From the NCBI RefSeq assembly GCF_900115505.1, contig NZ_FOWQ01000003.1, positions 558,001 to 622,000 on the forward strand: DNA of 64,000 nt. Reading direction: 5' to 3'. Both the position numbers and the translations under genes were made by a program. Shown piece after piece: positions 28,901 through 37,043 of the stretch (position 1 is its first letter; every line of letters starts with the position of its first letter). Origin of the DNA: Geodermatophilus dictyosporus (GTDB lineage: Bacteria > Actinomycetota > Actinomycetes > Mycobacteriales > Geodermatophilaceae). The notes beneath the pieces were generated by a model. That model saw nothing but the letters and a program-made list of their open reading frames with translations, ran no database searches and was not told where the DNA came from.

Positions 28901-30016
28901 CGTGCCGGGCGCGCCGGCGAAGGGGCACCCGCCGCTGGTGGGCGCCGTGGCCAGGACGTGGACGGTCTGGTGCTGCTCGTCCAGGATCAGCAGCGGCCGG
29001 GTGTGGCAGTCGGCGAGCGTGCCCACGGTCGTCGCGGACCACGCCCCGGTGCCCGGCTTGAAGCTCAGCAGCCGGATCTGCGGGTCGGTGGGGGCCGCCG
29101 TCGGGTCGCCGTCGAGGCTGGTCTTGACCACCGCGAACACCCGACCGGACGTGTCGGCCTGCACCGCCTTGATGTTCAGGTGGTCGTCGGCCTGGCGGTT
29201 CCCGCGGACGGCGGGGCTGCCCCGCCAGGAGGTGCGGGAGGTGCCGTCGTCGTGGACCGCCCAGTACACGGTCCCGTCGAGCTGGTTGCTCCACAGCAGC
29301 CCGATCCGGTTGCGGCCGAAGGCCACCACGCTGGAGATGTCGTCCGCCGACACGGCCGACCCCGCCACCGGGACGACGAACGGCGTCCCCCAGCTGCTGT
29401 CGCTGCCGGTGGTGGAGTTGACGTACACCGCGCTCGTGTAGCCGCCGCCCGCGGCCGCGCTGACCTGCGTCCAGGTGGCCCACAGGGTGCCGGTGGAGTC
29501 CTTGTCGATGGTCAGGGACTCGCTCGAGTACTGGGTGATGGCGACGGGGAAGCCGGCGTCGAGTGTGTACCCCCGGTCGGCGGACCAGCTGTACCGGTAG
29601 AGCCGCGCCGGGTTGTTGGCCAGCGACGGGGTGGCGCTCGTGTCGCTGGACAGGCTCACCACGTGCGACGCGACGTAGAGGCGCGTGCCGTCCCACAGCA
29701 CGTCGGCCAGGGTGTTCGGCCGGTCGTCGACCTGCACGCCGGTGTCGACCCACTGCTGGGTCGAGCGGTCCAGCCGGAAGACGTGCCAGGTCTTCGAGGC
29801 CGTGTCGAACATGTTCGCCCACCACGAGCCCTGCGCGAACCAGAGCTTGCTCTGCGGCTTGTCGGACGTGGGCACGTGGGACGCGCCGGCGTAGGACGGC
29901 CCCTGGTACCCGAAGTCCCCCGTCGCTGCGCTCGCCCGGTCGGGACCGACGACCACGCCGCCGACTGCCAGGAGGGCGGCGAGGACGACCACGATCAGAC
30001 TGCGTGTGGCACGCAC
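25967..30016 (-). CDS. Large secreted protein: propeller-like domain plus three PKD-module repeats
   Basis: This 1349-residue exported protein starts with a signal peptide (Arg-rich start, helix about 7-26, ASA cut near 31). GTG at 30016 is chosen because GGGGGAG lies nine bases upstream. Residues about 32-440 have repeated WFAQGSWW, LWATWTQV, GLLWSNQL and VYWAVHDD segments like a beta-propeller. Three tandem units follow at 447, 745 and 1053, each a PKD domain (ASFTTSVTGGQAPLAV, SWAWDLGDG, HTYTAPGTYTV) plus a beta-module of about 200 residues (VTAGTVLVAQVT, PSGWT) related to that of the genes at 1-2055. There is no LPXTG or membrane anchor. Its place in a polysaccharide locus suggests a matrix or adhesion protein. 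Confidence 0.85.
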   Translation of the reverse strand: MRATRSLIVVVLAALLAVGGVVVGPDRASAATGDFGYQGPSYAGASHVPTSDKPQSKLWFAQGSWWANMFDTASKTWHVFRLDRSTQQWVDTGVQVDDRPNTLADVLWDGTRLYVASHVVSLSSDTSATPSLANNPARLYRYSWSADRGYTLDAGFPVAITQYSSESLTIDKDSTGTLWATWTQVSAAAGGGYTSAVYVNSTTGSDSSWGTPFVVPVAGSAVSADDISSVVAFGRNRIGLLWSNQLDGTVYWAVHDDGTSRTSWRGSPAVRGNRQADDHLNIKAVQADTSGRVFAVVKTSLDGDPTAAPTDPQIRLLSFKPGTGAWSATTVGTLADCHTRPLLILDEQHQTVHVLATAPTSGGCPFAGAPGTIYDKTAPMADPVFAAGRGTPVIRDVASANMNDVTGTKQSVTAASGIVVLASQKASQRYWHADLAAVPAAPVAPVASFTTSVTGGQAPLAVQFTDTSTGTPTSWAWDLGDGTTATTRNPAHTYTAPGTYTVTLVATNATGSSTPATATVTVTAAATASGVVTAGASTTAAGTTAGTEVAVPLPAGVTAGTVLVAQVTADGAPTMAAVPSGWTALLPRPLALGSGARVFAYYRVVGDPATEPATATWTLSAAQRWGAGMTAFAGADPTAPFDTPLSTATDTTYAASRLTVPGLTTVTDGALLVGGLGLDNLTAGVTPPAAWTEAWESNGGQVSEMASRQTSAAGPTGDLTWTLSRATAAGGWVRALRPRPAPPTASFTTSVTQGQAPLAVQFTDTSTGGPTSWAWDLGDGSTATTREVAHTYTAPGTYTVRLTATNDVGTSAPATATVTVTAPPPPRPAGISVGASTTAVGTTAGTAVTVPRPAGVAAGDVLVAQVTANGAPAMATVPAGWTPVLTAPVAIHSGARVFAYSHVVGDPAGEPASWTWQLSAAQKWNAGMTAFRGVDTTAPFDSPASTAVQTGYTAASLTVPGVTTTTAGALLVGGIGLDSSATAVTPPTGWTEAWESSGAQVSELAHRTPSQTGASGPATWTLGKGTSSGGWLRALRPASGPTAPPPGPGAPTASFTTSVTGGQAPLAVQFADTSTGTPTSWAWDLGDGTRATSQNPAHTYTTPGTYTVTLTATNATGTSSPATATITVTGPDTPPPAGGAVTAGPSATAVSLTAVPDVTVPRPAGIADGDVLIAQFTTDSAPTVGSAPAGWTPVLTGPVSIGGGARVFVYSHVVTSAATEPASYTWRLSAAQKWNAVVGSFRGVDRTTPLDTAPVTGVDRTFTATGLTLPGVTTVTPGALLVGGIGLDSSAAGIEPPSGWTELGESSGAQAAELASRATTATGPSGSATWRLPKATAVGGWLVALRPAA
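25970..28678 (-). repeat. Three tandem about-900-base coding repeats
   Basis: Units at 28678-27785, 27784-26861 and 26860-25970 each encode one PKD domain followed by one beta-module (298, 308 and 297 residues). PKD parts are nearly identical at protein level and clearly similar in DNA. Such repeats can change number by recombination. Confidence 0.8.
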
Positions 30017-30222
30017 GAGTGTTGCTCCCCCGTCATAGCGTTGACCCGTGCGCGGCGCTCGGACGGCGTCCCGCTGCACGGATGACCTCGATCGACGCTA
30101 GGTGACCGAGCGTGAGCGGCGCGTCCCCCCGCGAGGTGACACCCGCCCGTGGCCGGACCCGCCGGCCGGGCCGCCCGCCGACCGGGCGGAGGGGCACTCC
30201 GGGGTCGCGGGCGGCCGGCGGC

Positions 30223-31032
30223 TCAGCGGTCGAGGACCGCCAGCATCGCCTCGGCGATCGCGGCGTGACCCGCGTCGTTGGGGTGGAACTGGTCGCGGAC
30301 CGCCCCGCTCGGGAGGACCGAGCCCTCGGGCCCGCGCAGCGTCTCGTCGACGTAGAGCGGGCTGAGGGGGACCACGACGCCGCCGTGGTCGGCGCAGACG
30401 GGCCGCAGCTCCCGGTCGAGGGCCGTGGCGAGCTCCGGGCCGTTCCACACGCCGTCGCACACGAGCGTGGCGTCGGGGGCCAGAGCGCGGACGCCGTCGA
30501 GCAGCGTGGCGTAGTCCGTGCCGAACCGGGCCGCCGAGATCGCGACCGAGTCGTTGGCGCCGACCTCGACGAAGACGAGGTCGAACGGGCCGGTCACCTC
30601 GGACAGGTCCTCCGCGGCCTCGGCCGCGCTCCAGCCAGGTCCGCCGACGGTGGCGACCTCGACCGGACCGCCGGCCGAGAGGCCGGCGGTGACGCGCGCC
30701 CGGTAGGTGAGGCTCTCGTCGCTGGCGAAGGAGCCCCACATCAGCGAGTCGCCGATGAACAGCACCCGGAGGGCGCGGTCGGCCGGCCGCTGCACCGGGA
30801 CGGCCGCCCGGGTGGGCGGGGCCGGCTCTGTGGCGGTCGGGTCGGTGGCGGTCGGCTCGGTGGCCCCTGCCGCCGCCGGGGCCGTGTCCTGCCGCAGGGC
30901 CGCCGGCCCGACGACGGCCAGGCCGGCGAGACACACCGCCATGGCGACGAGGGCCCAGGCCGGCGGCCGCTCCCACCTCCCGCCCCGGGAGCGCCGCGTC
31001 GGGCGGTTCGGGGACGCGTGTCGGGCGCGCAT
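30223..31032 (-). CDS. SGNH/GDSL hydrolase, membrane-anchored
   Basis: The 269-residue product has an N-terminal membrane segment (about 26-46), a Thr/Pro/Ala-rich linker, and an SGNH esterase domain with block I FIGDSLMWGS (nucleophile Ser), a VGGPGWS glycine block, VGANDS (the Asn block) and DQFHPNDAGH (catalytic Asp/His). The family removes or adds acyl groups on sugars, lipids or peptidoglycan. The ATG overlaps the stop of ugd (TGATG), so the two are translationally coupled. In this locus it may adjust O-acetylation of the exopolysaccharide; that is inference. Confidence 0.85.
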   Translation of the reverse strand: MRARHASPNRPTRRSRGGRWERPPAWALVAMAVCLAGLAVVGPAALRQDTAPAAAGATEPTATDPTATEPAPPTRAAVPVQRPADRALRVLFIGDSLMWGSFASDESLTYRARVTAGLSAGGPVEVATVGGPGWSAAEAAEDLSEVTGPFDLVFVEVGANDSVAISAARFGTDYATLLDGVRALAPDATLVCDGVWNGPELATALDRELRPVCADHGGVVVPLSPLYVDETLRGPEGSVLPSGAVRDQFHPNDAGHAAIAEAMLAVLDR

Positions 31033-32351
31033 CAGTCGGTCCGGCGGCCGAGGGCGCGGTAGGTCCAGCCGGCGGCGGTCCAGGCGTCGCGGTCGAGGGC
31101 GTTGCGCCCGTCGAGGACCCGCCTCTGGCGCACCACCTGGCCGAAGGCGACCGGATCGAGCTCGCGGTAGGCCCGCCACTCGGTGAGCACCAGCACGGCG
31201 TCGGCACCGGCGGCGGCCTCCTCGGCAGTGGCCGCGTAGTCCAGCTGCGGCCACAGCCGGCGGGCGTTGTCGACCGCGGCCGGGTCGGTCACCCGCACGA
31301 CGGCGCCCTGCAGCTGCAGCTGCGCGGCGACGTTGAGCGCCGGGGAGTCGCGGATGTCGTCGCAGTCGGGCTTGAACGCCGCCCCCAGCACCGCCACCCG
31401 CTTGCCCAGCAGCGACCCGTCGCAGACCTCGCGGGCCAGCTCCACCATCCGGATCCGGCGACGCATGTTGATGTTGTCCACCTCGCGCAGGAACGTCAGC
31501 GCCTGATCGGCGCCCAGCTCCCCGGCGCGGGCCATGAACGCCCGGATGTCCTTGGGCAGGCAGCCGCCGCCGAAGCCCAGGCCGGCGTTGAGGAACTTCC
31601 GCCCGATCCGGTCGTCGTAGCCGATCGCGTCGGCCAGCTGCTTGACGTCGGCGCCGGTGGCCTCGCACAGCTCGGCCATCGCGTTGATGAAGGAGATCTT
31701 GGTGGCCAGGAAGGAGTTCGCGGCGGTCTTGACCATCTCGGCGGTGGCGTGGTCGGTGGTCACCTTCGGCGTCCCGCGCTCGACGATCGGTGCGTACACC
31801 TCGTCGAGCAGCGCCTCGGCGACCTCGCCGTCGGCACCGGCGGGCAGGCCGTAGACCAGCCGGTCGGGGTGCAGGGTGTCGGCCACGGCGAACCCCTCGC
31901 GCAGGAACTCCGGGTTCCAGGCCAGCAGCGCACCGGGCACCTTCTCGGCGACCAGCTCGGCCAGCCCCGCCGCGGTGCCCACCGGCACCGTGGACTTGCC
32001 CACAACGAGGTCACCCGGGGCCAGCACACCCACCAGCGACTCGACGGCCTCCTGCACGTAGCGCAGGTCGGCGGCGTACTCGCCGCGCTTCTGCGGCGTG
32101 CCCACGCACACGAAGTGCACCCGCGCACCGGCCGCCTCGGCCACGTCCGTGGAGAACCGCAGCCGCCCGGTGGCCAGCGTGCGCGCCAGCAGCTCCTCGA
32201 ACCCCGGCTCGTAGAACGGCGCGCGCGCCTCGGTCAACGCCGCGATCTTCGGCCCGTCGACGTCGATGCCGACCACCTCGTGCCCCAGCTCGGCCATCGC
32301 CGCGGCGTGCACCGCCCCCAGGTAACCGCAACCGACCACCGAGACCCTCAT
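31032..32351 (-). CDS. ugd: UDP-glucose 6-dehydrogenase
   Basis: Ugd oxidises UDP-glucose to UDP-glucuronate in two NAD-dependent steps. The 439-residue product has the N-terminal Rossmann motif VSVVGCGYLGAVHA, VCVGTPQ, STVPVGTAAG, the catalytic-Cys segment GFGGGCLPKDIRAF and a C-terminal UDP-binding domain (LGAAFKPDCDDIRDSPAL, LTEWRAY). ATG at 32351 is chosen; GTG at 32357 is an in-frame alternative. It is divergent from the BY-kinase gene over 279 bases and coupled to the SGNH hydrolase, which suggests an acidic, uronate-containing polysaccharide. Confidence 0.95.
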   Translation of the reverse strand: MRVSVVGCGYLGAVHAAAMAELGHEVVGIDVDGPKIAALTEARAPFYEPGFEELLARTLATGRLRFSTDVAEAAGARVHFVCVGTPQKRGEYAADLRYVQEAVESLVGVLAPGDLVVGKSTVPVGTAAGLAELVAEKVPGALLAWNPEFLREGFAVADTLHPDRLVYGLPAGADGEVAEALLDEVYAPIVERGTPKVTTDHATAEMVKTAANSFLATKISFINAMAELCEATGADVKQLADAIGYDDRIGRKFLNAGLGFGGGCLPKDIRAFMARAGELGADQALTFLREVDNINMRRRIRMVELAREVCDGSLLGKRVAVLGAAFKPDCDDIRDSPALNVAAQLQLQGAVVRVTDPAAVDNARRLWPQLDYAATAEEAAAGADAVLVLTEWRAYRELDPVAFGQVVRQRRVLDGRNALDRDAWTAAGWTYRALGRRTD

Positions 32352-32505
32352 CGACACGGACTCCCTCTGCGACGCGATCCGCCGACCGACCGGCCGGCGG
32401 GAGCCACCCGGCGGACGCCGGGTGACGAGGCGGGATCGTGACACCCCCGGGAGCCCCCAGGAAGGCGGGAGGAGGGGTCGGTCGGCGCCGGGCCGCCGGA
32501 AACAA

Positions 32506-32515
32506 CCCCTAGGGG
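32506..32515. promoter_or_regulatory. CCCCTAGGGG palindrome between divergent operons
   Basis: A perfect 10-bp palindrome lies about mid-way between ugd and the BY-kinase gene. A possible -10 box TATCGT for the kinase lies at 32560-32565, so the palindrome would fall near its -35/operator region. The regulator is unknown. Confidence 0.3.
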
Positions 32516-32630
32516 GGAGGCCTCCGGGAGGAGGGGGGTCCGGCCGGTCGTGGCGCACCTATCGTCCGACGGGCGCGGCTCGGGCCGCGGGCCGAACGGC
32601 TACACCAGACGTGGGGAACGAGGACGCACG

Positions 32631-34007
32631 ATGAACTTCGGTGAGATGCTCCGGGCGCTGCGGCGGGGGTGGTGGATGCCGGCGCTGGGGCTCCTCCTCG
32701 GGGGCCTCGCCGCCCTGGCGGTCACGACGACGACCACGCCCGTCTACACGTCGCACACGCAGCTGTTCGTGTCCACGACCGACTCGTCCTCCACCGCCGA
32801 GGCGTTCCAGGGCAACCAGTTCGCGGAGAAGCGCATCGCCTCCTACGCGGAGCTGCTGACCAGCCAGGAGCTGGCCGCCCGGGTCGTGGACGAGCTCGGC
32901 CTGGACCTGACGCCCGGTGAGCTGGCCTCCCGCATCGAGGCGGCCCCGGTCTCCGGCACGGTGGTCCTCGACGTCAGCGTCACCGACCCCTCGCCCGAGC
33001 GGGCGCAGCGGATCGCCCTGACCGTCGCCGAGGAGTTCATCGCCGCGGTGGAGGAGCTGGAGACGCCGGCCGGCTCCCTCACCTCGCCGGTCAGGGTCAC
33101 GGTGTTCGGTGCCGCGGACCTGCCGCGGTCGCCCAGCGCGCCCCGGCCGGTGCTCGACCTCGCGGTCGGGCTGGTCATCGGCTTCGGCCTGGGGGCGGCC
33201 ACGGCGGTCGTCCGGGCCCGGCTGGACCGGTCGCTCAAGGACCCCGACGAGGTGGCCGACCTGGCCGGTGCGCCGGTCATCGGTGTCGTCCTCCGGGACG
33301 ACGAGCTGCAGGAGCGGCACCAGGTGGACCTGCAGAGCTCGAGCCGGTCGGCCGAGGCCTACCGGCACCTGCAGACCAACCTCCAGTTCCTGGACGTCGA
33401 CACGCCCCCGCGGGTGCTCATGGTCTCCAGTGCGATGCCGTCCGAGGGCAAGACGACGGTCGCGGTGAACCTGGCGCTCGCCCTGGCCGACGCCGGCCAG
33501 CGGGTCGCCCTCATCGAGGCCGACCTGCGGCGACCGCGGGTGACCAGCTACCTCGGCCTCGTCACCGGGGTGGGCCTCACCAACGTCCTGACCGGTCAGG
33601 TGCGGTTCGAGGAGGTGGCGCAGCCCGTCGGGGAGGACGGGAGCCTCGTGGTCATCGGCGCCGGACCGTCGGCGCCGAACCCGGCCCAGCTGCTCGCCTC
33701 GGGCGCGATGGGCACCCTCCTGCAGGAGCTGCGGGCGACCCACGACTACGTCGTCCTCGACGCCCCGCCGCTGCTGCCCGTCGCCGACGCGACCGGCCTC
33801 GCCGTCCTGGTCGACGGCGTCCTCCTCTCCGTGCGCCACGGCAGCACGACCCGGGAGCAGCTCCAGCGGACGCGCACCACGCTGGACCGCGTGGGTGCCC
33901 GCACGGTCGGGACCGTCCTGAACATCGTGCCGGCGCGCGACGACGTCAGCACGGCCTACGGCTACAGCGCCGAGTACGCCGCCCGGCCGGCGGCCGTGGC
34001 GCGCTAG
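32631..34007 (+). CDS. Wzz / bacterial tyrosine kinase fusion (polysaccharide co-polymerase)
   Basis: The 458-residue protein joins a Wzz chain-length domain (helix at about 13-31, periplasmic part, second helix about 178-197) to a cytoplasmic CpsD/CapB-type tyrosine kinase. The kinase part has Walker A SSAMPSEGKTT (Lys about 274), Walker A' ALIEADLRRP and Walker B YVVLDAPP. The C-terminus has a short Tyr cluster (TAYGYSAEYAA) as the likely autophosphorylation site. ATG follows GAGGACG. Cycling between this kinase and the phosphatase encoded next sets polymer length in Wzy-type systems. The single-chain layout is the usual actinobacterial form. Confidence 0.93.
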   Translation: MNFGEMLRALRRGWWMPALGLLLGGLAALAVTTTTTPVYTSHTQLFVSTTDSSSTAEAFQGNQFAEKRIASYAELLTSQELAARVVDELGLDLTPGELASRIEAAPVSGTVVLDVSVTDPSPERAQRIALTVAEEFIAAVEELETPAGSLTSPVRVTVFGAADLPRSPSAPRPVLDLAVGLVIGFGLGAATAVVRARLDRSLKDPDEVADLAGAPVIGVVLRDDELQERHQVDLQSSSRSAEAYRHLQTNLQFLDVDTPPRVLMVSSAMPSEGKTTVAVNLALALADAGQRVALIEADLRRPRVTSYLGLVTGVGLTNVLTGQVRFEEVAQPVGEDGSLVVIGAGPSAPNPAQLLASGAMGTLLQELRATHDYVVLDAPPLLPVADATGLAVLVDGVLLSVRHGSTTREQLQRTRTTLDRVGARTVGTVLNIVPARDDVSTAYGYSAEYAARPAAVAR

Positions 34008-34039
34008 GTGGACCCCCGGCCGTCGGGGGTCGGCACGCC

Positions 34040-34645
34040 GTGAGCGGCGGGCCGGCCCCCGCGACCGAGTTCCGGCTGCTGTTCGTCTGCACCGGCAACA
34101 TCTGCCGGTCCGCCGCAGCCGAGCGGCTGACCCGGCGGCGGCTCCAGGAGCTCCTCGGCGGTGGCGCCTCCGCCGTCTCGGTGCACAGCGCCGGGACGCA
34201 GGCGGTGGTCGGCGCCGCGGTCCACCCGGACAGCGCCGCGGCCGTGCGTGCGCTGGGTGGGGACGTCGAGGGGTTCGCCGCCCGCCGGCTCCGCCGGCCG
34301 ATGGTCACCGAGGCCGACCTGGTCCTGACGATGACGCGGGAGCACCGGCAGGCCGTGCTCGGCCTCGAGCCGCGGAGCCTGTCCCGGACCTTCACCCTCC
34401 GCGAGGCGGCGGACCTCGCGCGGCTGGTCGGCGGGCCGCCGGACGCCGCGGGCGCGCCGGACGGCGACCTGCGCGGCCTCGTGGCCCGGATGGCCGCGGC
34501 CCGGCGGCTGCGGCCGGGCGCCGGCGCGGACGACGACGTCGACGACCCGATCGCCGGACCCCCGGAGGCGCACGCCCGGGCCGTCGCGAGCATCGCCGGG
34601 CACCTGGGGCCGGTCCTCGACCACGTCGTCCGCTGCCGGAGCTGA
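34040..34645 (+). CDS. Low-molecular-weight protein-tyrosine phosphatase
   Basis: The 201-residue enzyme has the P-loop VCTGNICRS (Cys17 nucleophile, Arg23) near its N-terminus and a DDDVDDPIAG segment carrying the general-acid Asp before Pro. It probably dephosphorylates the C-terminal tyrosines of the preceding kinase. It is somewhat longer than the usual 150-180 residues because of inserts around 60-90 and 130-165. GTG at 34040 lies 32 bases after the kinase stop, so the pair forms an operon. Confidence 0.92.
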   Translation: MSGGPAPATEFRLLFVCTGNICRSAAAERLTRRRLQELLGGGASAVSVHSAGTQAVVGAAVHPDSAAAVRALGGDVEGFAARRLRRPMVTEADLVLTMTREHRQAVLGLEPRSLSRTFTLREAADLARLVGGPPDAAGAPDGDLRGLVARMAAARRLRPGAGADDDVDDPIAGPPEAHARAVASIAGHLGPVLDHVVRCRS

Positions 34646-34813
34646 CGGGCGCCCCGCCGGGCTGCGGTCCCTGGTCCACGGCGTCACCCCGGACGGGCAC
34701 GACGAGCCCGGCGAGCTCGTCCGGCGCACGAGACCCGACCTCGGGCGGACGTCGGCACGGATCGGGCTCGGGGAGGCCTGCGGCCGGCCGCCGTGGCCTC
34801 CGGAGCCCTGGTG

Positions 34814-35191
34814 CTAGCCGGCCGAGGGTGAGCGGTTGGAGTTCCAGATGTCGACGGCGTACTTCCACTCACCGTCAGGCTGGCGGCGGTGGACCACGAC
34901 GTACTTCCCCTCGTCGACGACGTCCGGGCCGACCCGCATGTCGTAGCGCCCCTCCTCCACCGCCAGGTCGTCTCGTTCGTCGAGGCTGACGGTCTCGAGT
35001 CGGCCCCCGGTGACGCCCATGTCCATGACGCTCTGCCAGTACGCCTGGATCCCCTGCCCCGTCACCGGGTCGGACCCCGGGGGCAACAGGTGCGCGTCCG
35101 GCGAGTAGACGGTGGCCAGGAGAGCGGAATCGCCCTTCTCGAGCGCCTGCACCAGGGTCGCGTTCAGCGTGTCGACGTCAGTGCGGGACAT
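34814..35191 (-). CDS. SnoaL/NTF2-like protein (DUF4440 type)
   Basis: The 125-residue product follows the NTF2-like cone fold: a helical start (TLNATLVQALEKGDSALLATVYSPDAHLLPPG), then ITGQGIQAYWQ-type segment GQGIQAYWQSVMDMG, and C-terminal strands ending YAVDIWNSN. Such proteins are small-molecule-binding or isomerase/lyase-like; no catalytic residues can be assigned. The ATG has AGGAGG seven bases upstream. It is divergent from the PRISE-type gene, so the two may share control. The 168 bases between it and the phosphatase hold no gene with a start codon. Confidence 0.8.
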   Translation of the reverse strand: MSRTDVDTLNATLVQALEKGDSALLATVYSPDAHLLPPGSDPVTGQGIQAYWQSVMDMGVTGGRLETVSLDERDDLAVEEGRYDMRVGPDVVDEGKYVVVHRRQPDGEWKYAVDIWNSNRSPSAG

Positions 35192-35428
35192 GGCGTGCCT
35201 CCTGGAGAGCCGGGGAGAGCCGGGGAGATCAGGCTGGCACTCGTCTCGACCGCCAACAAGGGTCGGACTCCGCGGAGGACCTCCGGCGTCCCGGCTCTTG
35301 ACAGCCGCCGGCGCCCCTCCGAGGGTGAGCCGTGCACCACGACGGAGCTGAGCGGGCGCTCGCTCGAGCGCCCGCGGAGTCGTAGCCGCGCGACCGCCCG
35401 GGCTCCTGTGCCTCCCCGGAGCTGCGCC

Positions 35429-36523
35429 GTGCTGAACACCGTCCTCGTCGCCGGAGCCAGCGGACTGGTCGGAGCCGCTGTCGTGGACCGCTTCCTCGAC
35501 GACGGCTGGGACGTCGTCGCGGTGTCGCGGCGCGAGCCGGAGGTCTTCAGCGACCGGCCCTTCGTGCACCTCGCGGTGGACCTGCAGGACGAGGGCGCCG
35601 CGAAGGCGGCGTTCGGCGGCATCGCGGACGTGACCCACGTCGTGTACGCCGCGGTCTACGAGAAGCCCGGTCTCATCGCCGGGTGGACCGAGGAGGACCA
35701 GATGCAGACCAACCTCGCGATGCTGCGGAACCTGGTCGAGCCGCTGTCCGGTGACGACGCCCTGCAGCACGTGACGCTGCTGCAGGGCACCAAGGCGTAC
35801 GGCATCCACGTGCACCCGATGCGGGTACCGGCGCGCGAGCGGTACCCGCGCGACGAGCACGCCAACTTCTACTGGCTGCAGGAGGACTACCTGAGGGAGA
35901 AGGCCGCGCAGCGCGGGTTGCGGTACACGATCTTCCGGCCGCAGCTCGTCGTGGGACCCAACTACGGCGTCGTGATGAACCTGCCGCCGGTGATCGGCGC
36001 CTACGCCGCGATCTGCAGGGAGGAGGGGCGGCCGTTCTCCTTCCCGGGCGGCCCGCCCTTCGTCTGGGAGGCCGTCGACACCCGCATCGTCGCGAACGCC
36101 ATCCGCTGGGCCGCCACGGAGCCGAGGGCCGACGGGGAGCACTACAACCTCACCAACGGCGAGGTCTTCGAGTGGCACGACCTGTGGCCGGCCCTGGCCG
36201 AGGAGCTCGGCGTGGAGGTGGGCGACGACGAGCCGCTGAGCATGGCGGAGTTCCTGCCGTCCAAGGCCGACGTCTGGGACCGCGTCGTCGACCGGCACGG
36301 TCTGCGCAGGATCGGGATGCAGGAGCTGCTGGGGGAGTCGCACCACTACGCCGACTTCTGCTTCCTCCACGGCGCGACGGAGGACCCGCCCCTCGCCTTC
36401 GTCAGCACGGTCAAGATCAAGCAGCACGGCTTCTGCGAGGTGATGGACACCGAGGAGTCGTTCCGGCACTGGATCCGCGTGCTGCAGGAGCGCAGGGTCC
36501 TCCCCCCGCGCCACCGGGCGTGA
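35429..36523 (+). CDS. PRISE-type short-chain reductase (NAD-dependent epimerase family)
   Basis: The 364-residue extended short-chain reductase begins VLNTVLVAGASGLVGAAVVD (nucleotide-binding glycine loop). The middle segments THVVYAAVYEKPG, LLQGTKAYG and NFYWLQEDYL match the pattern of PRISE enzymes (progesterone 5-beta-reductase/iridoid-synthase-like), in which a Tyr replaces the usual YxxxK context. They reduce C=C bonds of enones with NADPH. GTG at 35429 follows CCGGAG by about eight bases; GTG at 35408 is possible. Neighbours give no substrate clue. It is unusual inside a polysaccharide locus and may be a cargo gene. Confidence 0.8.
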   Translation: MLNTVLVAGASGLVGAAVVDRFLDDGWDVVAVSRREPEVFSDRPFVHLAVDLQDEGAAKAAFGGIADVTHVVYAAVYEKPGLIAGWTEEDQMQTNLAMLRNLVEPLSGDDALQHVTLLQGTKAYGIHVHPMRVPARERYPRDEHANFYWLQEDYLREKAAQRGLRYTIFRPQLVVGPNYGVVMNLPPVIGAYAAICREEGRPFSFPGGPPFVWEAVDTRIVANAIRWAATEPRADGEHYNLTNGEVFEWHDLWPALAEELGVEVGDDEPLSMAEFLPSKADVWDRVVDRHGLRRIGMQELLGESHHYADFCFLHGATEDPPLAFVSTVKIKQHGFCEVMDTEESFRHWIRVLQERRVLPPRHRA

Positions 36524-36557
36524 CCGGCCCGGTCGTCGGACGTCCCGGAGCCGCCCC

Positions 36558-36592
36558 CCGTTCCTCACGCCCACGACGGTCGTGAGGAACGG
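36558..36592. terminator. Convergent hairpin terminator
   Basis: CCGTTCCTCACG (36558-36569) pairs perfectly over 12 bases with 36581-36592 around an 11-base loop, between the convergent reductase and GYD genes. Confidence 0.8.
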
Positions 36593-36612
36593 AGTCCCCC
36601 GCGGGGCGGCCC

Positions 36613-36933
36613 TCAGGCGGTCGGCGGCTGGTAGTCCGGGTGCACCTGGCAGGCCGCGTCGACCTCCTCCGGGGTCATGAGGACGACGGTGCGCAGGCCG
36701 ATGGCGCCGCTGCCGTTCACCGCGAGGGCGATGGCGGTCGCCGTCCGGGCGTCGGGCAGCTCGACGATCGTGTAGACGTCGTCGGACCCGAACGCGAAGT
36801 CGAAGGTCTCCACCCGGCCGCCGAGGTCGGAGACCATCTTCTCGATGGCGGCCCGCCGAGCGGTGCCGCCGACCGCGAGGACCGCCTTCGAGCCCTGCGG
36901 GGAGTAGCTGCCGATGAAGAGGTAACGGGGCAT
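36613..36933 (-). CDS. GYD-domain protein
   Basis: The 106-residue product has the GYD family pattern: RYLFIGSYSPQGSKAVLA, then a helix with RRAAIEKMVSDLGGRVETFDFAFGSDD (positions about 26-52) and VYTIVELPDARTATAIALAV. The fold is ferredoxin-like and probably dimeric; the biochemical role is unknown. ATG at 36933 has GGGAGG six bases upstream. It stands alone between the terminator and the flippase gene. Confidence 0.85.
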   Translation of the reverse strand: MPRYLFIGSYSPQGSKAVLAVGGTARRAAIEKMVSDLGGRVETFDFAFGSDDVYTIVELPDARTATAIALAVNGSGAIGLRTVVLMTPEEVDAACQVHPDYQPPTA

Positions 36934-37043
36934 GGCGCCTCCCGTCTCGGCCCCCGTGCGGGCGCGATCGTCCCGCCGGGGACCGCCGGCGACAACGACG
37001 GCCGCTGCGGCGGAGCGGTCCCCGGCGTGCCGGCGACGGACGG

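Noticed and set aside
34646-34813. Open plus-strand frame after the phosphatase with protein-like codon use
   Set aside because: It has no ATG, GTG or TTG start and matches no family. It may be a relic, but nothing supports a gene.
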